From positions 201,701-265,700 of the forward strand of contig KV425568.1 of assembly GCA_001632425.1 (NCBI GenBank): a stretch of 64,000 nt of DNA, given 5' to 3'. Within the stretch, counting starts at the first letter, position 1; each line of letters opens with the position of its first letter. Shown here piece by piece: positions 27,192 through 39,235 of the stretch. The stretch comes from Neolentinus lepideus HHB14362 ss-1 (Eukaryota; Basidiomycota; Agaricomycetes; Gloeophyllales; Gloeophyllaceae). Both the position numbers and the translations under genes were made by a program. The notes beneath the pieces were generated by a model that saw only the letters and a list, made by a program, of their open reading frames with translations, had not been told where the DNA came from and made no database searches.

Positions 27192-27837
27192 ATGCGCTGC
27201 ACACTCGCGTTCGTCACCCTCTCCTACGTCTTCGCGGTCGTGTCCGCGTCGCGCATCGCCATCTACGCCCGGCAATCGCTACCCAGTACGTCCATTGTGT
27301 TACTCCAGCAATGACATCTTACAAATACCTCTACCTTTCAGGCTGTGCAACCAGCTGCCTTATGAACGCCGACACCGGTACCTGCGGGGAGAATGACACC
27401 TGTCTCTGTCGTTCGCAAGCCTTCATTAACAGCACCACCACCTGCATTCAGCAATCCTGCACGGGCAGCGACCTCACTAACGCCGAGGCTGCCGCTCAGG
27501 AATTGTGTGCCGCTGTTGTGAGTTGTGGGCGCCCTCGAGTAACCCGTATCCGACTGACCACTGCTGAAAATTTAGGGCGTAACCTTGAGCGCCACCTCTG
27601 CAACCGCGTCTGCGACCGCACCTGCTAGCTCGGCCTCGGGCTCGCCCGGTGGTTCTGCGACTACGTCTGCATCTGCATCTTCAGCTTCAGCTTCGTACGT
27701 CTCTAGATATCTGTTGTGAAATTTTTGTTCACATTTCTTTATATAGGCAAACTGGAACCACCAGCGGTGCCATGACGCACGGCGCAAACATGGTTGCTGG
27801 CCTCGCTGCTGTCGGCCTTGCCGCCCTCGCACTCTAA
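27192..27837 (+). CDS. CFEM-domain GPI-anchored cell-surface protein
   Basis: Four exons (27192-27285, 27342-27517, 27576-27694, 27747-27837) sum to 480 bases, giving 159 residues. A signal peptide (RCTLAFVTLSYVFAVVSAS) leads. One CFEM domain with all eight cysteines follows in the expected spacing: CATSC, GTC, DTCLC, TTC, QSC, ELC. A Ser/Ala/Thr-rich linker (SATSATASATAPASS) probably carries O-glycans. The end is a hydrophobic tail (MVAGLAAVGLAALAL) typical of a GPI-attachment signal. CFEM proteins of fungi bind haem or act at the wall and in host or substrate contact. The Asp used for haem iron in some Candida CFEM proteins may correspond to the D of ENDTC, but this is inference. The gene has its own TATA box. 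Confidence 0.9.
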
Positions 27838-28543
27838 AATCGCTTTGCTCCCGTCATACCACGCCTGCAATCCGATGTTCGAGGGAGACATCTGTTGGTT
27901 CGCAATTCCATCCCCGCTGCTCGCTGTTCTCTTTGATGTAAATTTATCATATTTACCTCTTGTCACATATTCGGGATAATAAATAGCTACTTGGATACGC
28001 TATGGCATTCGAGGCTTGAAGCTTGAGCGCTTGAGCTCTGGTGTAGCTCGAACGAGAGCGCAGCTGGACAGAAGGACATCAACGATCGAGTGAAGATCAT
28101 GATATCGATGCATCTCATTCGCGGGAGTGATTACTGTGATCTGAGAAGTTGTAATATTCCGCGGGCTTCTTGCAAGAGCCATCATGATTCTGATGGGCAA
28201 CTAACGGGCGGAGTTGGGTGTTGAAGTCATTCCTGTGGATGATGGGGGGCGCATCTGAATTATGATGCTAATGGTGTTCTGGTGTAGTCCGAACGGAAGT
28301 GCTTACTGCTCATCTCCTCTAGAGAGCAGAAGGCATGGACATCTGTAAACATACCGTGAAATCAGACAAGCTGTAATAAGCTTCAAAGCAAAGGTGGAAT
28401 GTCAGCTTTCACTGCGCAATCCCTTCTCTAAGCCCATAATTACAGTCCAATCTGACCAGACATATAAACATATCGTACACGCCACCGTCCAGTGCGATGG
28501 TCTATGATAAGGATCCAAGAAAGACGTAGAGTGTATGGCCTCA
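27838..28543. other. Intergenic region, convergent 3' ends
   Basis: This lies between the plus-strand CFEM gene and the minus-strand SGNH gene. Nothing coding is recognisable. Confidence 0.5.
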
Positions 28544-31054
28544 TCACGACGAGAAAATGCCCATGATTTTGAACGCAGGGACGCTCCGCCCCTCTTCTCC
28601 CATCAGCTGGCACTCGACAAAGTGCGATCCCCGAGTGACGAAGTGGTCGATAAGTTCCAACCTGCACATAAAACATAAGCACTGTATGAAGCGAGTATGC
28701 TTGGAGTGCACTTACGTCGGAGTAGCCTCCCCAATATCCGCAGCATTTGAGATCTGCCTCGCCCCGCCATAATTATCATCCACCCAGCACTCCACCGTAC
28801 TCCCTTCCTGCCCCACATCCCTCCTCGGCTCCCTCAAATAATAAATCCCGATATCCCCCGCGCCGACCTTCATCGGTATCCGAATCTTACTCGTCGGCAA
28901 CGTCGAGTACCAGTAATGCGCGCTCGTCTGCAGCGAGCTCGAGCCCGTCGACGGGTGGAACGCGTGCCAGCCCGACCCGAAGAACAAGGACGGCGGGAGA
29001 GGGTTGATCAGGTCGTTCGCGGAGACACAGTACGGCGCGACCTCCTCGAACGGACGGGCATCGTTCGTCCGCGTGTTAATGCGTGACTGCGGGACGCGCA
29101 TCTGCGCGTACACCGCGTTGCTCATGTCCAGGTCGATCGCGGTGCCTTCGCTCCCTGCGCCCGCGGCGGCGCCCTTGCGTTGGCCAATTCCACCAAACAG
29201 CCCGCGCGCGTCTGTAGGCTGTTTGGGCGCGTCGCCGGCGAGAACGGGCAGAATGTCTACCGTGCGCCCGGTACCGGCATTCCATGCGCTACATATTTGA
29301 GTCTGCAGGTACGCGATGAGGACATCAGCCAGGATTTCGTGCCCGTTCGGGTTGAGAAGGACAGGGTCCGCGTAGTATTTCTGGATTGAAGTAGGGTCTG
29401 AAATGTAGTTGGGATATAGTATGGGTTTCGTGCTAATAAAAGAGCATCAGCGATGCTCCTCCCGAGTCTGGACGATCCTACCTGATGTGCGGAACATCGT
29501 AGAATTGCGCGACGATGTTGTGCCAGTGGTCTGGGCCAGCAAAAGCGTAGGTCTGGTGGGTCTGAGGGCTGAAGTGACCAAGCATTATGACTGCAGGCTG
29601 GTCTGGTCGCATGAGTATCGACCGAACGAGCAGCTCGAAATTCTCAAAGGATTGTTCAGAACTAAAATACAGATGGGGAGATGAGATATGAGCTCCAAGA
29701 TTGAGATAACACTTACGTGGCATCGTCTACGTCTAGCTCGATAATAATAAGGTCCACGTTGTCGGGTATGTGATGGGCATTGCAGAAACCAAAGTAGTCT
29801 GAGTTGATTCGCCGCATAGCACCGTTCGTGAGTTCGGATGCCGGGTGAGGGAATATGCTGTTCCACCACTGGAAGAATCGGGAGGGGTAGCAGCGGGATG
29901 CTAGTGGGTCATCGCCGGCACCATGGCATGCGGACACTAAAAAGCAATGGTAACTTTAGAACGTGCTGTATCAATGCAGAGCAGAAAAGTTGGAAGGCAT
30001 GAAAATATCATTTTCCGATTCTCGCGTCGCGATGGGCATAACCATCTCAAGAAGGCCCAGGACTGAGTACCAATAAACGCCCAAGAAGCATGCAACCAGC
30101 CTGAAGCTCTCGAAATGTCCGAGAAGAGTATACAGCTCATCATCTACAGCTCCAACGAAGTAGTCTGCGCCATTTCTAGCTTGTATTCGGAACTGGATGG
30201 ACGCACAACACTTCGCTACCTGACAGCTATAATTATCGACGCCACAAAGAGCTTGTGGCGTTCCGTAGGACTAGGGCGGTGATCTATTTGAAGCAAAGCT
30301 GCTTCACGAGCAAAGCAGCTCAGACAAGAGTAGCCTTGGCAGGATCGAGTCCTCTTGGACATCCCGGTCACACTAGTAGACAGCTAAGCAGCTCGATTCG
30401 GGAAACATTTCTTCTAGTCTACCAGCCGCACCAAGGTTTCAAGGTCGAGCGTCCTGCCAGATGATCGAAACTCGTATGCCAGCTGTCTGTGGCGGTCAGA
30501 CCCGACCCGACAGACGCACCTCTCTACTGGAAGGCACGGGCATAAGGAAAGGGGACGCTGCAAGATAGAGTGCCCCGTACGGAAGTTGACGTGGGTCAAG
30601 CTAGAAACTCACCGGATCCTCCGAGGATACTGACAGTCAATGGTTGGCCCGTCATGGCTCTCCGAATAACGCGCTGGATCCGTGCACCAGATCCAAGGTG
30701 CAGCCGCGTCTTCGCCAAAGTAACGGGTCCATACTTCGTCGATAATTCGTCGCCAGGCCCATGTGTCGGACAGAACTCGAACGGGTTGTTCTCCTCCAGG
30801 TCCGACGCATTGAGATAATTCTTCGGCTTGAGGTTCGTAAAGTCGAGCTTGGGCCCATGGCTCGAGGAGGAGGGTTGTATTAAGCGAGTGAATAGGATAA
30901 TGAAGAGAAAGAGCGATACAATGAGCCAGATGCGGTTCGTGACGCCGAAGCTCTTTCTGCTCAGGCGCGAGGTCTTCTCAGAGAGTGTGTCGGAGGCCAT
31001 ACCCGTCAGAGGACGCTGGAATGCCTGCAGCTTCCCACTGGGGCGTCGCTGCAT
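28544..31054 (-). CDS. Membrane-anchored SGNH/GDSL hydrolase-like protein
   Basis: Five exons (30613-31054, 29717-29936, 29482-29661, 28716-29432, 28544-28661) sum to 1677 bases, giving 558 residues. A short cytosolic tail is followed by one membrane segment (RIWLIVSLFLFIILFTRLI), so it is type II. The lumenal SGNH domain starts with LTVSILGGSVSACHGAGDD, where the Ser of GGSVS is the presumed nucleophile. It continues through PSRFFQWWNSIFPHP and VDLIIIELDVDD. The catalytic Asp/His block is DPVLLNPNGHEILADVL. A C-terminal beta-rich extension of about 250 residues (WYSTLPTSKIRIPMKVG, VECWVDDNYGG) follows. Relatives are esterases or deacetylases of carbohydrates. It is head-to-head with the GT69 gene, 311 bp apart, which suggests a shared role in surface-glycan modification. 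The first intron is 676 bp, far longer than its neighbours. Confidence 0.88.
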
Positions 31055-31365
31055 ATATCAGGTGTGCGTCGTCTTATTACCGTCGAGTATTGCACCGCTG
31101 GCGAGATTAGGGTGGGGTCGTTGTGGCGGGCATTCGAGAAAGACTGGGAAATTGTAAATTACCCCTTTAGCGGACCCTTTGCCGAAAATGACATTCACCG
31201 ACGTTGAGCGTTCCTATTGCTTGCTACTTTGACTTGTGTTCCTGGCCTGTATGAACGGCTCATAAGCTCTGCACGAAGGGACTGCTGGACCCGGCTTTCT
31301 CTATACTACCGGGGACTTTGAACTCTTACACCGCATCTAGCTTGGGGCGCGTTTGAACAGACGGG
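31055..31365. promoter_or_regulatory. Bidirectional promoter between SGNH hydrolase and GT69 genes
   Basis: Only 311 bp separate the two start codons, so the two genes must share upstream DNA. No clear TATA word is seen on either strand. Confidence 0.6.
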
Positions 31366-33484
31366 ATGCATTCGCCGAAAGCTAGTAAAGCGCGCAATAA
31401 CATGCCGAACTCGATAATGGACCAGTTACGACGAATACCAACGCCTCTGGCCATTCTGATTGGCTTGCTGTGCGGTATACTATTACCTCGATCCATTTCG
31501 TGGAATGTGAGTGGTACTTTCTGTATTCCTCGGGCAGGTGCATTCCAGGCGGAGAGAGTTTTCTATTGAGTGGGAGCACAGATTTCAAGCGGAAATAAAG
31601 ACTTTGTTTCGTGTGCATTGGGATCGACGCTACCGCTGGCGTGAAGTAGACGTCGGTTAGCCTCTTGTGCGTACGGCATTCGAGACTCCCTTTGACTAGA
31701 CGACCGTACGCCTACTCTGTCTATTGGGACTAACACTCCTCTAGTGCTCGGTGATATTCGCTCTGCGCTCCCTATATGACCTGGAGACATTGCAGAGCAT
31801 CCTATCCAACTACTTTCATATGTTCCTCCCTGTTCTCGTGTCTACCATCAGTTCTAATGCCCTGATCTACAGTCGTCGCCTCCAGCTTGGCGAGGCTCTG
31901 CTGGACCTTCACAACAGTCCCTTTCAAGCCGACATATCGTCGCACTCCCCAGCATCGAACAACGGGCTCGTGTGCTCGAGCTCCTCACTTCTCTTTCCCC
32001 GCACTACACAAAAGAATGCACACGGCACTCCCAACCACTTTATGCCTCCCAGGCGCGTGACCGCTATTCGACTCTCCTTGGGTACGACGCGCCTTCGCGC
32101 TCGTCGTGGCTCGGTGGGCTCGGATTCTCCCCACTATCAGAAGAAACTATGCCGATGAACATCCAAAATGTGCGGCGCGACCTTTCCGGCGACTCGCACA
32201 AATACTTCTTCGCGATAAACCTGTACAATTCGTTCGACATCATCCCCGACCTGTTCGCCACCCTCTTCCGCGTCGCAGCGGTACTGGGGTACCACAATGT
32301 CTATGTGTCTATATACGAAAACGGCTCGACGGACCAAACGAAGGCACTCTTACGGATATTTGATGCGCTCACAAGGAGTGTAGGGATGCGTGTGACGATT
32401 CGAACGTCGATGCGTACAAGAGGAGCGTTCAATCATCGAATTGAGTACCTTGCGGAGGTCCGGAATGCTGCGTTTGGTCCGTTGTATGAGCTGCGAGACG
32501 CGCACAACGAGGTCTTCGACAGTATTATTTTTATGAACGACATCTTGCCATGCATGGATGACATCCTGGAGCTTATCTGGCAGAGCAGAAAGAACAACGC
32601 TGGCATTACCTGTGCGGCAGATTACATGTATCACGATGAAATTGTGCGTTTTTCGATATACCCCCTTCATGCTTTAGCTGACGAAATCTGTCTACCCAGG
32701 GAGCCCCTGTGTTCTACGATAACTGGGTCGCCCGGGACATCAACGGCACCGCCCTCGAGAATGCTCCCTTCGAAAGCGTCTTCCACGACCCGCAGTCTTC
32801 AGACCGCTTCCAGCGCCACCTACCTATCCAAGTCCAATCATGCTGGAACGGTATCGCGGTTCTCGACCCCGAACCGTTCTACTCGCCGCCGCACGTGAAG
32901 TTCCGGATGGCGAGGATCACGGAGGGCGAGTGCTCGGCTAGTGAATGCAGTTTGATTTGTAATGATTATTGGGATGCGGGGTATGGTCGGATTTTGATGG
33001 TGCCGAGAGTCAAGTTGGCTTATGACAGCGTAAGTTTTCGTTACATATTTTTTGTTCTGTGGCGCTTGTGTTGACACACGATTTCGACGTTGTATAGAAA
33101 GTTTTTGATATCATCCACCCGGCGCGGCGCAATTTGACTGCTATCCGCGGCTATGTACGTCTCGGCGGCTTGCCCGACGACCCCCGTACGGATCCACAAG
33201 ACCGCTCGTGGTTCGGTCCTCACGACAGACTGTTCGTCGAGGAGGAAGGTAATCCGGTGGACTTCGTTCCCGGACCAGAACACGGTGCGTAAGATGGTCA
33301 ATACCGGCATTAGCTGGATGAAACTGATAATCCTGTTTTTACAGTGTGGTGCTGGGGTTGGGATGGCGCAGGCGACCTCGACGGCCCTGATGTAGATCCC
33401 ATCTGGGAGCGGCGGACAAACCGATCGACAAGAGCAGAGGCGGTCGACATCAAGCATAATCGAAATCTCAGGCTCGATTTATGA
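31366..33484 (+). CDS. GT69 glycosyltransferase (CAP59/CMT1 family), possible 2-base frameshift
   Basis: This resembles Cryptococcus CMT1 (alpha-1,3-mannosyltransferase) and CAP59. An N-terminal membrane anchor (PLAILIGLLCGILLP) is followed by the catalytic region: HKYFFAINLYNSFDIIPDLF, VSIYENGSTDQTKALL, RIEYLAEVRNAA, IIFMNDILPC, CAADYMYHDE, FYDNWVARDINGTALEN, SCWNGI, ECSLICNDYW and WCWGWDGAGDLDGPD. Exons are 31366-31506, 31745-32643, 32700-33029, 33098-33284 and 33345-33484. Exon 2 is 899 bases, which breaks the frame. The sequence leaves one frame after SPFQADI and resumes in another at IVALPSIEQRARVLELLTSL, at a duplicated AT in gacatatcgtc (about 31941-31944). Alternatively a 35-41 base intron ending ctacag (31871) restores the frame with a less protein-like N-terminal segment. 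The N-terminal model is uncertain; the catalytic part is clear. Confidence 0.85.
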
Positions 33485-34041
33485 GGTGCAGGTGGGGCTC
33501 TTTTTCGTATATACCTATGTTAGGCCTGGCTTGTAATTGGACTATATAATCGGTGCTATTGCGTGGACCACCCCGAAGTATACCCAGTGTACAGTATGAC
33601 TTGTAGTTGCCGGGTCAACAGCCTGCAGTTCTTCCGTCGATCTTACGACGGCACCATGCATTTCCGCTGTGCCAGCTGTCCTCTCGCCACATTATCCGCT
33701 TGACTCCTGCTTACGTTCTACAAAACAGCTATAGTAACTCATCAAACATTCAGTGAACTGCATAATCGTTATGTCAGTCCCAAACCTGGGGGCCTACTAC
33801 ATAGTACGCACGCCTTTATTCTCGTCTCTCTGTGGCGCTTCTTATTTATGGCGCTTTCTTGTCCGTTGCAACCTCAAAGCGCTCAATGACGTGGACCTGG
33901 GCCAAGATGTTACTCCTCTTGACATAGATGAAACTGCTCGTTTCGTTGGCCTCAACAAAGATTATCCTTCATACCTCGTGTCTCCCATTGGGGCCATAGT
34001 GCATTCTTTTGTGGTACTCTATCTCACTCCAGGGCCGTGGG
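33485..34041. other. Non-coding stretch before the FunK1 remnant
   Basis: A 108-codon frame (33753-34079) overlaps the start of the kinase remnant and contains the segment DVDLGQDVTPLDIDETARF. It may be a decayed upstream exon of the kinase, but no motif confirms this. Confidence 0.35.
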
Positions 34042-34904
34042 ATGATGATGTTGCGAGTACGGGAATACGTCACAGATAAAGGGAACGGAGCGACCACTAC
34101 CACCGACGCAGCCCATCTGGGGGACGAGCCAGTGATATTGAAGACCGCATGGAAGAGTAGCCAGCGTGATCCAGAATCACACATACACGAAAACGTGGAG
34201 GGCAAGTATCTAGGGCTCACTGAATATGTTCTAGTCTAAGGTGGGGACGTAATAGCAGGGCCAGTCGAGCCGGGTAGGGCGGTGACGGTCAGCTATCTGG
34301 GGGGAGCAGCTCCATCTACAACACTGTGCTTCACCGGCCCATACTCAGGCCGAATGGACGGCCGATTTGGCAATCTGGAACTCTTGAGAGGCTGGTTAGC
34401 GGCCCTGGATGGTAGGTCCTAATGTGTTCACTACCTTAATTGTAATAATGTTTTTGCAGCGCACAAATTCCTATCGAAGCAAGGCATCCTGCACCGCGAT
34501 ATCAGTGCTGGGAATATCATGTTTGCTGCAAATCCGGCCACTGCAACACCGGGTACAGAGGGATTACTGAACGATCTGGATTATGCCCTCTATCACAACC
34601 GAGGTTGAGCCAGTCGAACAAGTTTAAATGACCTACGTCAAGGGAATAAACTCGTACACATACCCTGCATTCAACGCGCGTTGTCATATCAGATGACAGG
34701 AAAAGGATGTGAAGCGTGGTGCGTCCGTGACGGTGATTTGATTTTTTTTCCATCTTATAAGTATACTTCTTCATCTACATCGCATTATTCCAGGGAACGA
34801 TCCAATTCATGTCCCGAAACATGCTCTCCGTCATCGCGCTGCAGCACGATGCCCTCCACACAGTTGAGGATAATATTGAACCATTCTGGTATGCTATAGG
34901 TTAA
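34042..34904 (+). pseudogene. FunK1-type fungal protein kinase, broken
   Basis: The N-lobe block EPVILKTAWKSSQRDPESHI, with the presumed ATP-binding Lys, is followed by an in-frame TAA at 34237-34239. The same frame then continues as GPVEPGRAVTVSYLGG and LLRGWLAALD. After an intron at about 34412-34459 comes the FunK1 catalytic loop GILHRDISAGNIMF and the metal-binding DLDYALYHN. A further exon reads GTIQFMSRNMLSVIAL and LHTVEDNIEPFW, then stops at 34902-34904, before the rest of the C-lobe. FunK1 kinases are greatly expanded in mushroom-forming fungi and many copies are decayed. With a nonsense codon and a truncated C-lobe this one is unlikely to work. Confidence 0.8.
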
Positions 34905-34937
34905 GCCGTTTTAAGAGGATCGTGACCAGGCTCGACC

Positions 34938-36026
34938 GTGAGTCTGAGTCGTATGAGGCCTTTGCAAAGTCATCCCAGATTTCTTCGGACAGTTAGGGGC
35001 TCTGGCAATTCTCGCTGTGAGGAAGGAGCAATTGTCACCTATCTCCATGGTTTCGACTTCCACCCTCAGACCATACATTGCCGAAGAAATCTCCGAACCG
35101 TGAGGAGTGTTATTCCATCAGATGGAGACACATTTTGCCAGGCTAGACGTGAACGTGCAGGAGGTCTTCTCTTCTCTTATCACCAACTCCGCCTTCTCCC
35201 GTCCCCCATGGTCTTACGAACATACTTTGAGCATCGTGCGTCCTGCCATTGCCAAGCTCGAATTCCCATCCCTGACGAAAGTAGCTCCTTATTTCGATTG
35301 TGCCCGCATTCCCCAGTTGCTCCTGTACCACATAATTTTCTGTTCGGAACTAGCGATATCCTTGGCCAGAAGACATTCAAGAAGTGCGCTGCTGATCTTC
35401 TAGCTCACTGGCCAAGCCCGCTCTTCCTGATTTCCACGATACTGGTCAAGACATCAAGTACGTACCCGTATAGCTTCACGATTCCTTGGTTCCTAAGCTC
35501 CCTCTACCTAGATACCTGAAGTCGTCATCCGTGGATACACCATTGCCATTCTGCCTGACGTAGTGCCAGATGAGGGCATCTACGTTGCTGGCAGCGGGGC
35601 TTTTCGCTGCGCTTGATGGAGAATCTGCACCAAGGCGCAGGGCCTGGAACAAGTACGTCAACATTTCCAGATCTCGACGGATTATTTGCATAATGTTGGT
35701 AATGCCGCCTATATTTACACTGTTGCTCTTCCCGACTCGGTTTTTCGGCTTATACACCACCCTTCTAATATACGCCACGAGCTCTTGGCATCCGGTGACC
35801 CCGTATATGTATATGTTTGTGCTTCCTCTAGTTCGGACTCTCAGACATGCAAAGGCCAACCACACAGAGGGGGGCATGGGCGGCGTCAAAGTTAAGTTCC
35901 AGCCTTGGGAAGAGCACAGACACTGCGGGTCTGATGCCCGCTCCAAAGCTCAAACTTCCCGGTGATCCCGAAGCTACGCATAACCCCGCCTACAAAGCGC
36001 AAATGCTCCAAGCACAGTTCCCGTAG
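34938..36026 (+). other. Unrecognised, fragmented coding-like stretch
   Basis: Several plus-strand frames with protein-like composition follow each other but do not join cleanly. One is open around 34938-35519. Another reads LDVNVQEVFSSLITNSAFS then SYEHTLSIVRPAIAKLEFPS. Near 35.5 kb comes EVVIRGYTIAILPDVVPDEG then ISTDYLHNVGNAAYIYTVAL. Near the end comes TAGLMPAPKLKLPGDPEAT, with a stop at 36024-36026. I cannot assign a family. It may be a decayed gene or a real gene with introns that I have not resolved. Confidence 0.3.
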
Positions 36027-36163
36027 TTGTAATTCACACTGACTCCGATCCAACGTACTTCACATGCCAATCATCAATTTATTCACCCGTGACATGCAAG
36101 CTGTATGTAAGGTAGGAAATCTGACCGTATCTCTTGCCACAATATAGAGGCAGTGCAGCACCT

Positions 36164-37988
36164 CTAGTCATCTATATCATCGTCTGACTCAACTTTACCG
36201 TCAATTTCGTCGTCTGATCTGACGTCTGTGGCACCAGCAGGATCCTTCAGAGCTCTGGATAATGCCAGGATCAGGTACAGTGTCATTAAATAGAAGTGCT
36301 ATGCTCACCTAACTATAACACGGAGAATCAAATAGTACCAGAACAAGTTCAGGCACTGCAGGAGGAGAATGGGCGCAAATATTTGCCATTTCATCCACCA
36401 AACCATCCAAACACCTTGAGGAGGTTCCCAATGCTTTGACGATTCCCTAATGGCCTGTCAAGATGTCTTCCATTAACCTTGACAACAAAACGTACGGCAT
36501 AAGGTCAAATTCAGAGTAGACGGACCACAAGATGACCAGATTTAAGTAGTGCCGGAAATAACTGGCGAGAGGCATTTAGTCCTGGGTGAAAATTCATTGT
36601 AGAGACTGACTTACGTCCAGATCAGGACGAAGCCCCCGAAAGATACGATCTTAAAGTGTGATTGCAGGTAGTTCAACATGATGGAGAGCTAATGCCTCAT
36701 CGCATCACACAGAGACACAGCCCGAGGACGAGATAGCTCACTGCCAAGAATACATCTGGAATGTCCATGCTAACAAAAACAGCATTTCCGATGACAGTCA
36801 GGTTGATCAAGTAGCTCCATCTATAGAGAGAAAGAGAGATCATCACCACGTGAGATTCAATAGGGCAGCGACGTCGACACACCCAATCAGCCAAAGGGTG
36901 ACCAAGTGATGAGCCACAAGTTCTTGGTAGTCCGTTCTAGGCTTTTCAAGGCGCAAAGCCAAGACAATCAGCTGATGCAACCAGTACGAGAACTGCGTGA
37001 GATAGTATCGCTTCAGCTCTGGCTTCATATCCCAGTGAGGGTAATCTTGGAAGGAGTTATGGGTCAGCGTGCGTGCCATAGGGAAACTGGTGCCTCACCT
37101 AACCAGAAATACTCGGTTCTATACCACCAAGTCGGGAGTTGGGACATGATGCGCTTTCTCAGTAGTCAATGCAGGCACATATGTGAAATTGTGATTGTGA
37201 TACTCACCAAGCCCCACAGTCCAAGGAACACAGAATAAACACATGCATATCCCTGCTCTCCAAATCGATCTAGCTTCGCCTCTTTTATCCGGCAGTACCT
37301 CGCAAATGGCTTGAAGAGGTGCAGAGTAATGACCTGCCGAACGAACGAGAACACTATGACGTGGTATGCTATGAAGACTAGGTCGAGATATCCCTTCTGG
37401 TATCGCGGATCATCATCACTCGACCCAGGCACGCGGTGAGATATGAACAACAAGGGTTCGAAGGGGTTAGGAAGCTTTGGGGTAACGTAAGATGCTAGTA
37501 CAGCCCAGTTGACATACAAGGCAGCGAAGATGACGAGGAGCGTCAGGGACGACGCTGCGACCGAGGTTGATTAAGCCGTTTGTATGCGACAAGATAAACT
37601 AACAGTCAGGCTTACATGGTACTACAATCCATCTGCCCGTTTTTATATCAGGCCACAACCCTTTAGATGACGGCGAGTCTCTGCTTGCCTCAGAGACGGC
37701 TTGCGTCCATGAGGGCCGGCGGGGCGTAGCTGGTAGAACCGGCCTAGGCAAACTCATCGTCGGCTCGGATTCGGGTTATAAAATGGGTGGGGTGACATAC
37801 ATCTGCGGTCTCAGCGCGTCAGTAAGGTGGTGAGAGGGGTCCATCCTGTGTATATCCGAGTAGAGGATTAGAACTCGGTACTTTACTTCACACACGCAGA
37901 CTGCAAAAATAACGCACTCGATGGTGTCGAGGGTCTCCTTCACGGAACCTGCGCGGGCACGTCTCTTGAACCCGTTTTGCGCACTCAT
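36164..37988 (-). CDS. LAG1: Ceramide synthase (LAG1/LAC1 family, TLC domain)
   Basis: This ER membrane acyl-CoA-dependent enzyme N-acylates sphingoid bases to make ceramide. Eleven exons (37918-37988, 37801-37845, 37616-37743, 37208-37554, 37099-37153, 36883-37045, 36742-36820, 36615-36688, 36496-36561, 36309-36446, 36164-36254) sum to 1257 bases and give 418 residues. The Lag motif is intact across a splice: ELVAHHLVTLWLIG joined to WSYLINLTVIGNAVFVSMD, then IPDVFLA. The two catalytic His residues are both present. Five to six further membrane segments are visible, for example LTLLVIFAALYVNWAVL. The tail is acidic (ESDDDIDD), as is common in fungal ceramide synthases and a likely casein-kinase-2 site. 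The ATG at 37988 is chosen because two short 5' exons (MSAQNGFKRRARAGS; PSHHLTDALRP) join in frame. A later ATG at 37757 is possible. Confidence 0.93.
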
Positions 37989-39235
37989 GAGAGACAAGCT
38001 CTGTTCCCTGAGGCTGTGTTGGCGGACACAATGGATTCATTGCCATCTTATATCGCCTCGATGGCAGATGCTGAGAATCCGAGATTGATCTACTATTGTC
38101 CGAAGCTCAGCTGCGCATAAGCACCAATGACTCCTTTGCTCTCGTTGACAGAACATTCCGCCATATGCAAACGTACAGATGCATTACTACACACTCCTGC
38201 AAGCCAGTGTCTTGACACGAATGAAACTTGTAGGATGAGCCGCTGCTGCATATGACAATTTGGCGAGTACTGAGACCGGTGAGGAGACCTCATGTTATTA
38301 GGCTGTATATCACGAATGAAATATCTTTTCCTCACTATGTTTTCAGGTCTTACTGACTAACTTCCACGGTAACAAACCGATAAAACCGAGTCTTCTATGG
38401 AGTCAGTACAAGTTGTACCGAAAGCAAACAGCCAAGATACAAAGATGTCTATTCTGATTCAATATTCAGAGCCGGCGCGACAAGCCCCTCATTACAAGCT
38501 GCCTACTTATCGATTCACACGGTCAGAAAACCTAAAACAGCGTAGACAATGCAATACTGGCAAATAATTCACAAAAATGTTGTAAAAGAAACGTAGTATC
38601 CCAAGATATCTGAAATGGGTTGAACATGTATGATATGTAACAAGAGAGGAGGGACAAACTTATTGGGCGAGGGACTACAAATCCTATCCTGTATGTAGTC
38701 ACTTTGGAGTCAACACTACAACCGGAGAATGAATCGATGCTCGAAAGTTGTAGGAAAGACTACAAACCTGGGTAAGTGCTCGTAATACGCGAATATATCG
38801 ATGGTATCACAATGCCGGAAAATAAATAATTATAAGGCTCAATCACACCGAGCTCGCTAAAGTATCCAGTGACTACTACTAACAGTCTTGTGTAGGGGCT
38901 ATGAATGCCTTAGCAATGTGAAGATAATATCCTCATTAAAGTTGTAGAAATATGGCTGCATTGTCCACCCGGATTAGTACTTCTAGCTAAATAGCTACAG
39001 GAGATGGTGCCGTCAGAATCTCCTTGGACAGTACTCACTCGTATGGCATCGGAAGCAAGCATGCGCACCTGAGTGTCGCTGGAATGCACACGTCGACGAT
39101 GCGATAAAGGACTCGTTGGTTACAGAGAAGAAGTTTTAGGAAGACGTGACGAGTAGGGGCGAAGATGCCGGCGCTTCTCAGTCCATCCTTGCTTCACTCT
39201 GCACACTCCCTTCCATTCTTTGTTTCTTATTCGAC
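37989..39235. other. Intergenic, AT-richer, no supported gene
   Basis: This is the divergent upstream region of LAG1 (minus) and PBDC1 (plus), 1.25 kb long. Only short frames are present. I see no RNA gene or repeat beyond weak palindromes such as gtacaagttgtac at about 38406. Confidence 0.5.

Noticed and set aside
28000..28200. Small minus-strand gene downstream of CFEM
   Set aside because: A 66-codon frame without motif or supporting splice sites.
35900..36026. MPAPKLKLPG as part of an ERB1/BOP1 gene
   Set aside because: Only a short Pro/Lys-rich stretch is similar; no WD40 repeats or other ERB1 blocks occur nearby.
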